Below are positions 1 to 6,524 of a stretch of DNA of 14,892 bases, one piece after another (position 1 is the first letter of the stretch; every line of letters starts with the position of its first letter). The stretch covers positions 1 through 14,892 of the forward strand of contig JAWWBN010000075.1 of the NCBI GenBank assembly GCA_033720955.1, read 5' to 3'. The notes under the pieces are model-generated. The model was not told where the DNA came from and did no database searches. It saw nothing but the letters and a program-made list of their open reading frames with translations. The position numbers and the translations under genes are program-made. This stretch comes from JAWWBN01 sp033720955 (GTDB lineage Bacteria > Acidobacteriota > Thermoanaerobaculia > Multivoradales > JAHEKO01).

Positions 1-80
1 GAGATGTCCTACATCGGCGGATGAGCGCGCGGACGCTGGTCCGGTGCTTGCAAGTCCGACCGACCCCGACGGCGACTCCC

Positions 81-85
81 AGGAG
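81..85 (+). promoter_or_regulatory. Ribosome binding site deciding the start at 95
   Basis: AGGAG lies nine bases upstream of the ATG at 95. It favours that ATG over the in-frame GTG at 44, whose use would place an acidic stretch ahead of the signal peptide. Confidence 0.7.
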
Positions 86-94
86 ATCCTTTCA

Positions 95-1894
95 ATGCGA
101 CGAACGACGAGAACCACCATCGGCGCCCTGACCGCGGGTCTGCTCGCCGCCCTGGCCCTGGCCCCGGGCGCTACGGCGGCGACCACCTCGCGCGACTGGT
201 GCGGCACCTATGAGAACGGGGTCATCGAGAGCCTCGCCATCCACTACGAGAACCAGCGCCGGCTCGAGCGTCGGCGCGACGGGCTGCCGGAGGCCTTCCG
301 GGCCGCCTCCGCAACCTCCCGGCCCAAGGTCGTAGCGGACGGCGACCTGGCGCTCATGGAGGACGACGGCTCCCTGATCATCACCGAGAAGCTCTTCGAT
401 CTCGACAACAGGGGGCTGCGTCTGAAGTCGAAGAAGAAGACCCCCGACGTCTACAAGATCGGCGGGCTGGGAGCCCGGCTCGGCACCAACCTGGGCGAGC
501 TGCTGCCGTTGGACGACGACGACTCCATCCTGGTGGCTCTGCCCTTCCCCTTCACCTTCTACGGCGTCGAGTACGACTCCATGTGGGTCAACTCCGACGG
601 CAACATCACCTTCGACCGGCCCGACAGGTCGAGCTTCGCGCGCGACCTGGCGCGGGTGCTCAACGGGCCGCCGCGCATCGCCCCCTTCTTCGAGGACTAC
701 AACCCCGCCGCCTTTCGGGCCGCAGAGGGAGCGACCGCGGCCGCCGCCGACGCCCCCGGGGTCTACGTGCGGTTCCCCAGCAACAAGAAGGCGATCGTGA
801 CCTGGTACCGGGTGCCCCGCTTCGGCCAGGAGAACGAGAACACCTTCCAGGTCGAGATCTCCAAGAACCGCCAGATCAAGTTCCGCTATGGCCGGGTGGA
901 CGGGACCGTGGGCATCGTGGGCATCGCCCCGGGGGGTGGCTCGCCCCTGGCGACGGTGGACTTCAGCGAGGACCGGGGCGACCAGTACGACTCGGCGATC
1001 GCCGAGCGCTTCGCCGACTCGGTCTCGGTGGACGAGCCCGCGGTGGCGAAGGCCTTCTACTCGGTCTTCGAGGACGACTACAGCCACCTGGTGGTCTTCA
1101 CCGACTTTCCGATCATCCTGGGCTCCCTGGGCACCATTGCCTTCGAGCGCAACATCTCCAACGCGATCGACGGGATCGGCCTCTCCCGCTTCGACGCCGG
1201 TCCGATCTACGGCAGCAAGCGGCCGCTGGAGAGCTTCGTGATGATGGGGCAGCTCGGCAAGTACGAGCGCAACGTCTTCCAGAAGCAGTTCCTGAGCGAC
1301 CTCTTCGCGCCGATCCACATCCTGCTCCACGAGGTCGGCCACCGCTGGCTCTTCTTCGCCTCCATCCGCCAGGGCGGGCTCGTGCCCGACCAGCTCCGCG
1401 GCCGCGGCGACGCCCACTGGAGCTTCTACACCCACTCCGTGGGCTCGCTCCTGGAGGGCAGCTTCATCGAGCCCGACGACGACGGGCCCAACTTCCGCAC
1501 CACGGACGCGCCGCGGATCTTCAGCCCCTTCGACCTCTACCTGATGGGCGCGCTCTCCGCCGACGAGGTCCCGGCGACCTTCACGGTGACCGGCTCCGAC
1601 ACCGACAAGGACAGCCGCGCGCCGGAGCCCGGCCAGGTGCTGGTCGGCACCGCGGTGGACGTACCGATCGACTCTCTCGTCCGTGCCGAGGGGCCGCGCA
1701 AGCCCGACGCCGACGACGCGCCGAGGACCATCAAGATGGCCATCATCCTGCTGAGCCGCGAGGGGGAGACCCCGTCGTCCCAGTCGCTGGCGCACCTGGA
1801 GGACTTCCGGGTGGAGCTCGAGCGTGAGTTCCGCCGGCTGACCGACCGGCGGCTGCGGGTCGACACCACCCTGGTGCCGAGGAGCGCGCCCTAG
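95..1894 (+). CDS. Secreted HExxH metalloprotease-like protein with nidogen-like region
   Basis: This 599-residue protein starts with a signal peptide: basic residues, a hydrophobic stretch to about residue 23, and a likely cut after A28. Residues about 145-290 contain LPFPFTFYG and WVNSDGNITF, a pattern like nidogen-like (NIDO) extracellular domains. A zinc-metalloprotease-type motif HEVGH sits at residues 412-416. H441 in the following HWSFY segment is a plausible third metal ligand, and FSPFDLYLMG (476-485) resembles a motif often seen downstream of HExxH in uncharacterised secreted bacterial proteins. The motifs are seen directly; peptidase activity is inferred, and substrate and formal family are unknown. 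There is no C-terminal anchor, sortase tail or secretion repeat, so the product is probably periplasmic or released. It converges on the CBS gene. No clear promoter is visible in the 94 bases upstream, so it may belong to an operon starting outside the window. Confidence 0.8.
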   Translation: MRRTTRTTIGALTAGLLAALALAPGATAATTSRDWCGTYENGVIESLAIHYENQRRLERRRDGLPEAFRAASATSRPKVVADGDLALMEDDGSLIITEKLFDLDNRGLRLKSKKKTPDVYKIGGLGARLGTNLGELLPLDDDDSILVALPFPFTFYGVEYDSMWVNSDGNITFDRPDRSSFARDLARVLNGPPRIAPFFEDYNPAAFRAAEGATAAAADAPGVYVRFPSNKKAIVTWYRVPRFGQENENTFQVEISKNRQIKFRYGRVDGTVGIVGIAPGGGSPLATVDFSEDRGDQYDSAIAERFADSVSVDEPAVAKAFYSVFEDDYSHLVVFTDFPIILGSLGTIAFERNISNAIDGIGLSRFDAGPIYGSKRPLESFVMMGQLGKYERNVFQKQFLSDLFAPIHILLHEVGHRWLFFASIRQGGLVPDQLRGRGDAHWSFYTHSVGSLLEGSFIEPDDDGPNFRTTDAPRIFSPFDLYLMGALSADEVPATFTVTGSDTDKDSRAPEPGQVLVGTAVDVPIDSLVRAEGPRKPDADDAPRTIKMAIILLSREGETPSSQSLAHLEDFRVELEREFRRLTDRRLRVDTTLVPRSAP

Positions 1895-1896
1895 GG

Positions 1897-1922
1897 CCGC
1901 GGCGGCAGGCGGGCCGCTGCGG
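1897..1922. terminator. Possible hairpin between convergent genes
   Basis: CCGCGGCGG at 1897-1905 can pair with CCGCTGCGG at 1914-1922 across an eight-base loop, with one central G-U pair. It lies in the gap between the stops of two convergent genes. There is no T tract, so it would not be a classical intrinsic terminator, and GC-rich DNA makes such pairings common by chance. Confidence 0.3.
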
Positions 1923-1933
1923 GCCGGTGCGCG

Positions 1934-2365
1934 CTACTGGCCCTTGATGTAGGACTCGAGCTGCCGGTTGACGAACTCGAGGTCGTCGATCTTCCCCTTT
2001 ACCGCGTCGCCGATCGAGACGACTCCCAGCAGGCGGTCGCCGTCGAGCACCGGCAGGTGCCGGAAGCGACGCGCGGTCATGATGGCCAGGCACTCGTCGA
2101 TCGTCTCGTCGGGGCCCACGCAGACCGGGTCGGGACTCATGATCTGCTCGACCGGGGTGTCGCGGGAGGAGCGCTCCATCAGAACCACCTTGCGGGCGTA
2201 GTCGCGCTCCGAGAGGATCCCCACTACCCGGCCCTCCTCGAGCACGAGGACGGCGCCGATCCCCTTGTCGGCCATGAGCTGCAGCGCCTCGTAGACGGTC
2301 GCCCGGGGCCCGATCGACCAGACGTCGGAGCCCTTCTGCTCCAGCAGGTCGCGAACGGTTTTCAT
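1934..2365 (-). CDS. Tandem CBS-domain protein
   Basis: This 143-residue protein consists almost entirely of two CBS domains, at about residues 17-66 and 77-130. Each has the usual pattern of a hydrophobic strand, a short acidic turn and a closing G(I/V)(L/V)S segment; GILSERD at 49-55 is typical. Paired CBS domains form a Bateman module that binds adenine nucleotides or related ligands. Stand-alone proteins of this size are common cytoplasmic sensors with unknown partners. The ATG at 2365 is preceded by AGGGAGG, which decides the start over upstream in-frame codons. The gene is divergent from the alanine/glycine-type symporter at 2494. Ligand-sensing control of transport would be attractive but has no direct support here. 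The family call is secure; the ligand and role are not predictable. Confidence 0.9.
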   Translation of the reverse strand: MKTVRDLLEQKGSDVWSIGPRATVYEALQLMADKGIGAVLVLEEGRVVGILSERDYARKVVLMERSSRDTPVEQIMSPDPVCVGPDETIDECLAIMTARRFRHLPVLDGDRLLGVVSIGDAVKGKIDDLEFVNRQLESYIKGQ

Positions 2366-2372
2366 CTTCGAG

Positions 2373-2379
2373 CCTCCCT
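2373..2379 (-). promoter_or_regulatory. Strong ribosome binding site for the CBS gene
   Basis: AGGGAGG on the minus strand, seven bases from the ATG at 2365. It fixes the start and excludes the longer N-terminal extension that remains open upstream. Confidence 0.7.
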
Positions 2380-2396
2380 TCCGCGGTTGGAGCGCG

Positions 2397-2425
2397 ATCT
2401 TAGCGCGTCGCCAGCGGGGGCGGAA
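2397..2425 (-). promoter_or_regulatory. Possible promoter of the CBS gene
   Basis: On the minus strand TTCCGC (2425-2420) and TAAGAT (2402-2397) are separated by 17 bases. The -10 matches the consensus in four of six positions and the -35 only weakly. Predicted transcription would begin near 2390, leaving a short leader that includes the ribosome binding site. Confidence 0.3.
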
Positions 2426-2446
2426 CCGGGCTTCGCGGTGGGGTCG

Positions 2447-2455
2447 TGCTACCAT
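2447..2455 (+). promoter_or_regulatory. Possible extended -10 box for the symporter gene
   Basis: TGCTACCAT has the TGn extension of an extended -10 element followed by TACCAT. It lies 39 bases upstream of the symporter start. No convincing -35 is seen. It stands within a divergent intergenic region of 128 bases. Confidence 0.35.
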
Positions 2456-2480
2456 CCGCCGCCAGCTACGGACCGCCCGG

Positions 2481-2488
2481 GGAAGGAG
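2481..2488 (+). promoter_or_regulatory. Ribosome binding site for the symporter gene
   Basis: GGAAGGAG lies five bases before the ATG at 2494. It selects that start over the in-frame ATG at 2446, which has no such site. Confidence 0.7.
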
Positions 2489-2493
2489 AGACG

Positions 2494-4182
2494 ATGCTCG
2501 ATTCGATCGAACAGCTTGCCGACAGCGCTTCGCGCGCGGTCACCGATCTGCTCGGGCCGATCGCCAACTTTCTCGAGGGGTACGTCTGGAACTGGCCGCC
2601 GCAGGCGCCCCTCCTGGCCATCGTCCTGCTGGGCACCGGCCTCTTCGTCACCCTGAGGCTGGGGTTCATCCAGGTGCGGGGCTTCCGCCACGCCCTGGAC
2701 ATCACCCGCGGCAAGTACGACGACCCGGAGGACGAGGGAGACCTCAAGCACTACCAGGCCCTGACCACCGCCCTCTCGGCCACGGTGGGCATCGGCAACA
2801 TCGCCGGGGTGGCCATCGCCATCCGCATGGGGGGCCCCGGAGCGCTCTTCTGGATGTGGGTCACCGCCTTCTTCGGCATGGCCCTCAAGTTCGCCGAGTG
2901 CACCCTGGCGCTGCGCTTTCGCAAGGTGCACCCCGACGGCTCGGTCTCCGGCGGCCCCATGTACTACATCGAGCAGGGGCTGGGCCGGAAGTGGAAGCCG
3001 ATGGCGGTGGCCTTCGCCGTCTTCGCGGTGATCTGCTCGTTCGGCACCGGCAACATGAACCAGTCCAACACCATGGCCGACGCCATGCAGTCGGACTTCG
3101 GGATCCCGCCCATCTGGACGGCGCTGGTGGCGGCCGCCATCGTGGGCGCGGTGATCATCGGCGGCATCCGGCGCATCGGCAAGGTGACGGCGGTGCTGGC
3201 CCCCTTTATGGCGATCCTCTACGTGGGCGGAGCCCTCATCGTGATGGCCCTCCACCTGTCCGATGTCCCGGCGGCCTTCGCCCTGATCGTCCGCGAGGCG
3301 TTCGCGCCCAGCGCCGTGGTGGGCGGTGGCGCCGGCTCCCTGCTGGTGACCCTGATGTGGGGGATCCGCCGCGGACTCTTCAGCAACGAGGCGGGGCAGG
3401 GCAGCGCGCCCATCGCCCACGCCGCGGCCAAGACCGACGAGCCGGTGCGCGAGGGGCTCGTCGCCTCGCTCGGGCCCTTCATCGACACCCTGGTCATCTG
3501 CTCGATGACCGGGCTGGTGATCCTGCTCAGCGGCGCCTGGCGCGACAAGGTGGACAGCCGCATGACCCTGACCGAGGTGACCGCGGCGGCGCCCGAGGGC
3601 ACGACCCTGACGGTCCGGGACGGAGCCGTCGGCGTGGACCTCCTGGTTCTCGGCGCCCCCGTCGAGCGGGCGAGGCTGCTGGACCCGGACGGGCTGCCGT
3701 GGAGCGGGGCGCTGGAGATCGGCTCGGGCGGCGCCGTTGCCGCGGTGGCCCCGGGCGAAGCGCCGCCCGAGACCACCGGCGGCGCTCTGCTGACCGGGGC
3801 GCCGCTCACCGCGCACGGCTTCCGCAAAGGCCTGCCGGGCCAGAGCGGCGATCTGATCGTCACCCTGGCAGTGCTGCTGTTCGCCATCTCGACGGCCATC
3901 TCCTGGTCGTACTACGGGGATCGCGCCACCGAGTACCTCGTGGGGTCGCGGTGGATCGGCGCCTACCGGTGGGTCTACGTCTTCTTCTTCTTCCTGGGGG
4001 CCATCCTGCCGCTCCAGGCGGTCTGGACCTTCGGCGACGTGGCTCTCGGGCTGATGTCCTTCCCCAACCTGCTGGCGCTGGTGCTCCTCTCCGGCGCCAC
4101 GGTGGCGGCCAAGCGGGACTACTTCTCGCGTGAGCAGCTCCCCTACGCGGAGCGCAAGAAGCGAGAAGAGGCCGGCCTCTAG
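2494..4182 (+). CDS. Sodium:alanine symporter family (AGCS) carrier with extra loop
   Basis: This 562-residue integral membrane protein has the signatures of the alanine/glycine:cation symporter family: GIGNIAGVAIAI near residue 100, GGPMYYIE at 153-160, FGTGNMNQSN at 183-192, RGLFSNEAGQGSAPIAHAAA at 293-312, and FAISTAISWSYYGDRA from 463. Known members import alanine or glycine with sodium across the inner membrane; the exact substrate here is not determined. Most members I know are roughly 450-500 residues. The excess comes from residues about 350-434, a non-membrane stretch rich in Gly, Ala, Pro and acidic residues, between the membrane segment ending SGAW (W349) and the one leading to FAIST. 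The gene is divergent from the CBS gene and ends nine bases before the convergent zinc-ribbon gene. Family call very secure; the insert's function is unknown. Confidence 0.95.
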   Translation: MLDSIEQLADSASRAVTDLLGPIANFLEGYVWNWPPQAPLLAIVLLGTGLFVTLRLGFIQVRGFRHALDITRGKYDDPEDEGDLKHYQALTTALSATVGIGNIAGVAIAIRMGGPGALFWMWVTAFFGMALKFAECTLALRFRKVHPDGSVSGGPMYYIEQGLGRKWKPMAVAFAVFAVICSFGTGNMNQSNTMADAMQSDFGIPPIWTALVAAAIVGAVIIGGIRRIGKVTAVLAPFMAILYVGGALIVMALHLSDVPAAFALIVREAFAPSAVVGGGAGSLLVTLMWGIRRGLFSNEAGQGSAPIAHAAAKTDEPVREGLVASLGPFIDTLVICSMTGLVILLSGAWRDKVDSRMTLTEVTAAAPEGTTLTVRDGAVGVDLLVLGAPVERARLLDPDGLPWSGALEIGSGGAVAAVAPGEAPPETTGGALLTGAPLTAHGFRKGLPGQSGDLIVTLAVLLFAISTAISWSYYGDRATEYLVGSRWIGAYRWVYVFFFFLGAILPLQAVWTFGDVALGLMSFPNLLALVLLSGATVAAKRDYFSREQLPYAERKKREEAGL

Positions 4183-4191
4183 ACGCGGGCG

Positions 4192-4398
4192 TCAGCGCGG
4201 CAGGAGAACCGAGAAGGCGGTGGGGTCGTCGTCGGTCTTGGTGCCGAGCGACTCGCCGCAGACCCGGCACTGGTAGTCGTACTTGCTCCCCTGGGGAAGG
4301 ACGATCAGGAGCCGCTGGCGGACCGGGCGGGCCTGGCGGCAGCGAGGGCAGAACAGCTCGCTGACCTCGAGCTCCTCGTAGCTCGGACGCTCCTGCAT
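4192..4398 (-). CDS. Small zinc-ribbon protein
   Basis: This 68-residue protein has two CxxC pairs: CPRC at residues 17-20 and CRVC at 44-47. They are separated by a basic and hydrophobic strand segment, the layout of a zinc ribbon. There is no signal peptide or membrane segment, so it should be cytoplasmic. Similar short zinc-ribbon proteins of unknown function occur in several bacterial phyla. The ATG at 4398 has no clear ribosome binding site, but TAGAAT lies seven bases upstream, so the mRNA may be leaderless. The start shares bases with an opposite-strand ATG at 4397, which I do not think is used. Coding status is supported by the regular Cys pattern and by placement in an otherwise unexplained gap. 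DNA, RNA or protein binding are all possible. Confidence 0.8.
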   Translation of the reverse strand: MQERPSYEELEVSELFCPRCRQARPVRQRLLIVLPQGSKYDYQCRVCGESLGTKTDDDPTAFSVLLPR

Positions 4399-4404
4399 GG
4401 CGCG

Positions 4405-4410
4405 ATTCTA
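4405..4410 (-). promoter_or_regulatory. -10 box giving a probable leaderless mRNA for the zinc-ribbon gene
   Basis: TAGAAT on the minus strand (4410-4405) ends seven bases before the ATG at 4398, about where transcription should start. No ribosome binding site intervenes. No -35 match is evident. Confidence 0.45.
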
Positions 4411-4431
4411 CCGCCGGCCACACGGCGCTCG

Positions 4432-4437
4432 TATACT
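4432..4437 (+). promoter_or_regulatory. -10 box giving a probable leaderless mRNA for the DUF1566 gene
   Basis: TATACT ends eight bases before the GTG at 4445. It is divergent from the TAGAAT box at 4405-4410, so two start sites probably lie within about 50 bases of each other. No clear -35 and no ribosome binding site are seen. Confidence 0.45.
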
Positions 4438-4444
4438 GCGCCGC

Positions 4445-5350
4445 GTGACGGTCGATGCGCGGCGCCTGCCGCTCCTCCTGCTGGTGACGCTGGCCCTCTG
4501 GGTGGAGGCGCCGCTGGTCGCCGAGCCGCCTCCGGAGCCGCCGGTGCCGCCCGCCGGCTCGGAGCCGGCCGAGGAGCCACCCGCCGAGGAGCCACCCGCC
4601 GAGGAGGAGGCGGATGCCAGCCAGCCCAAGCTGCCCAAGCGGCTCCCCGAGATCGTCCCGGAGGAAGAGCTGCAGCTAGTCGACGTCGTCTTCCGCGCCG
4701 ACGCCGAGGCGCTCCTCTGGGTGGACGGCGAGGAGCTGGGCCCCCTGGTGGCCGGCGAGCCGACGGTCTTTCCGCTGCGCGTCGGCCAGCACCGGGTCCG
4801 CGCCGTCAGCGCCCGCTTCCCGGAGGCCGAGTTCACGCGCACCGTGCGGGTCCGCGACGGCTCCGACGGGGAGGTGAGCGTCAAGTTGGAGCGTCCGATC
4901 CGCGATCTCCAGCGGCGCCAGAGACGCGAGCGGATCCTGCGTCGCGACGAGGGTCCGCGGCCATTGATGTGGTCGCGCCGCGACAACGGCGCCGACGTGC
5001 GCTGGGCCCAGGCCGAGCGCTACTGCTCCGACCTCTCGCTGGGGGGCTACGAGGACTGGCGGCTGCCGACCGTCGAGGAGCTGAAGTCGATTCAGGCCCT
5101 CTGGTCGGTCGCCCCGTTGAAGATCATCGGCGCCTTCACGCTGACCGGCTGCTGCCCCTGGAGCGCCGAGCGGGAGGGGGAGAAGGCGTGGAACTTCAAC
5201 TTCCGCTACCGCCGTCCCTTCCTGGGCAGCGCCGCCTACTCGCTGGACCTGCGCGCCCTCTGTGTGCGCGACTGGGACCCCGAGGCCGAGATGGCGGACG
5301 AGGCGGCGGGGGAGGGCGAGCGGGGGGCAGGAGAGGCGGAGGGAGGGTGA
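4445..5350 (+). CDS. Secreted protein with PEGA-like and DUF1566 (Lcl C-terminal) domains
   Basis: The 301-residue product begins at a GTG. This puts basic residues and a leucine-rich core at the N-terminus, with likely signal cleavage after A26. The in-frame ATG at 4397 would add a basic extension ahead of that core. Next comes a Pro/Glu-rich linker with a repeated AEEPP unit. About 75-150 is a beta-rich stretch with LLWVDGEELG and VGQHRVRAV, resembling PEGA surface domains. Residues about 170-282 match DUF1566 (Lcl C-terminal), seen in the Trp-rich run LMWSRRDNG, YEDWRLPTVEEL and a closing CVRDWD. The C-terminus is a low-complexity acidic tail. DUF1566 proteins are usually extracytoplasmic and of unknown function, so a surface or periplasmic structural role is inferred. 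The TPR gene follows after 64 bases, with its own possible promoter. Confidence 0.85.
   Translation: MTVDARRLPLLLLVTLALWVEAPLVAEPPPEPPVPPAGSEPAEEPPAEEPPAEEEADASQPKLPKRLPEIVPEEELQLVDVVFRADAEALLWVDGEELGPLVAGEPTVFPLRVGQHRVRAVSARFPEAEFTRTVRVRDGSDGEVSVKLERPIRDLQRRQRRERILRRDEGPRPLMWSRRDNGADVRWAQAERYCSDLSLGGYEDWRLPTVEELKSIQALWSVAPLKIIGAFTLTGCCPWSAEREGEKAWNFNFRYRRPFLGSAAYSLDLRALCVRDWDPEAEMADEAAGEGERGAGEAEGG
4568..4606 (+). repeat. In-gene 15-base tandem repeat
   Basis: GCCGAGGAGCCACCC occurs twice in tandem (4568-4582 and 4583-4597), followed by a partial third copy to 4606. It encodes the AEEPP units of the linker after the signal peptide. Being in multiples of three, copy-number change would only alter linker length. 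Confidence 0.85.
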
Positions 5351-5362
5351 GGTGCGCGGCGC

Positions 5363-5371
5363 TGCTAGAAT
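5363..5371 (+). promoter_or_regulatory. Extended -10 box upstream of the TPR-VWFA pair
   Basis: TGCTAGAAT is an extended -10 element: TG, one base, then TAGAAT with five of six consensus matches. It lies in the 64-base gap after the DUF1566 gene. Predicted transcription would begin near 5378, giving a leader of roughly 37 bases before the ATG at 5415. Confidence 0.45.
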
Positions 5372-5414
5372 ACCGCCCGGACCTGCCCGACCACCCCTTT
5401 TCCGGGCTCTTCCC

Positions 5415-6524
5415 ATGATGCACCGCCGCTTCCTCCTCGGACCCCTCTGTCTCGGTCTGGCCCTGACGGCTCTCCTCGCGGCGCCGGCGGCGGCGCTTGA
5501 TCTCAAGCCCTCGGTCGTCCAGGAGCGCTATCGCCGCGTTCTCGCCACCCTCTCTTCGGGGACCCAGAGCGAGGCGATGGAGCAGCTCTTCGCCCTGGAG
5601 ACCGACGCGGTGCCCGACACCGCCGGCTCCATTCAGCTCGAGCGGTTCTGGCGGCTCAAGCTGCGGGTCATCCGCGACCTGCTGCAGAACGGCAAGCTGG
5701 ACCAGCTCGTGCCGATCGTGGTGCTCCATCACGACGCCTTCCAGATGTACCGCGAGCGCAAGAAGCCGCTGCTGGCGGCCCACAGCCGGACGATGGCCAC
5801 CGAGCTGGCCAACATCCTGGCCGACCGGGCCGACGGGAACCCGCAGGTCCGGGTCTTCTCCGGGTGGGTGCTGACCAGCTTCGGCAGCTATCTGCAGGAG
5901 TCGAGCGCCGTCAGCGGCAGCGCGGCGCTCTTCGATCGCGCCCTCGCGGTGTCGCCCGGCAACCGCTCGGCCCTGCTCGGGCTGGCGGCGGCGCACGAGA
6001 AGTACGGCGAGTACGAGCTGGCGGTCCCCATCCTGGAGCGGGCCGTGAAGGCAGACGCGGGCGACTTCCACGCCCGGCTGCGGCTGGCGCTCTGCCTGCT
6101 CCGCTCGGGAGAGACAGAGGCCGCGGTGCGACATCTCACGCGGCTCCAGATCGAGGGCACCACCGAGTGGATCCGCTCGCTCGCCTACCAGGAGCACGCC
6201 AAGCTGCTCGAAGCCGACGGCGAGATCGCGGCCGCCGAGACGCTGCTGCGGGAGGCGGTCGAGGCCCTGCCCGAGGAGCAGGAGCCCCGCATCCAGCTCG
6301 CCGCCCTGCTCGACACCCGAGGTAGGCCCAAGGAGGCGGTCGCGGTGCTCGCCGGGCTGCGCCCCGCGCCGGAGGGGCGCCGCTCCCCCCGCTTTCTCTA
6401 CGACCAGTGGCCGCGCGAGGGCGTCGAGGAGGGCCGTGCCAAGCTGCGGGCGATGATGCAGGAGCGTCTCGACCTGCTGGCGGCGGCGCTGCGCTCGCTG
6501 CCCGCCGAGGGGGTGGGACCGTGA
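5415..6524 (+). CDS. Secreted TPR-repeat protein
   Basis: This is a 369-residue protein when started at 5415; a second ATG follows immediately at 5418 and either could be used. A signal peptide (basic residues, long hydrophobic core, then APAAA) is likely cleaved near residue 28. Residues about 165-325 hold repeated helical pairs of TPR type, with hallmarks such as ALLGLAAAHEKYGEYELAV and AEALPEEQEP-like spacing of small and hydrophobic positions. The N-terminal third is helical and not assigned. TPR proteins are protein-interaction scaffolds, and this one is probably periplasmic. Its stop overlaps the GTG of the VWFA gene by four bases, so the two are probably translationally coupled and may work together. 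No strong ribosome binding site is seen before the start. Confidence 0.85.
   Translation: MMHRRFLLGPLCLGLALTALLAAPAAALDLKPSVVQERYRRVLATLSSGTQSEAMEQLFALETDAVPDTAGSIQLERFWRLKLRVIRDLLQNGKLDQLVPIVVLHHDAFQMYRERKKPLLAAHSRTMATELANILADRADGNPQVRVFSGWVLTSFGSYLQESSAVSGSAALFDRALAVSPGNRSALLGLAAAHEKYGEYELAVPILERAVKADAGDFHARLRLALCLLRSGETEAAVRHLTRLQIEGTTEWIRSLAYQEHAKLLEADGEIAAAETLLREAVEALPEEQEPRIQLAALLDTRGRPKEAVAVLAGLRPAPEGRRSPRFLYDQWPREGVEEGRAKLRAMMQERLDLLAAALRSLPAEGVGP

Noticed and set aside
1..24. Frame ending in MSYIGG and a stop at the window's left edge
   Set aside because: It could be the tail of an upstream gene, but seven codons give no way to tell this from chance.
44..94. Upstream GTG start extending the metalloprotease-like protein by 17 residues
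   Set aside because: The ATG at 95 has AGGAG upstream and starts the signal peptide directly.
92..1795. Long minus-strand frames opposite the metalloprotease-like gene and elsewhere
   Set aside because: They lack domain features and mirror the codon bias of the opposite-strand gene, as expected in GC-rich DNA.
4167..4180. Perfect 14-base palindrome AGAGGCCGGCCTCT between convergent genes
   Set aside because: It overlaps the symporter stop, leaves a stem of only about five pairs with a four-base loop, and has no T tract, so a terminator call is not supported.
4397..4444. ATG at 4397 as the start of the DUF1566 gene
   Set aside because: It adds a basic extension before the signal peptide and overlaps the start of the opposite gene; the GTG at 4445 follows a -10 box.
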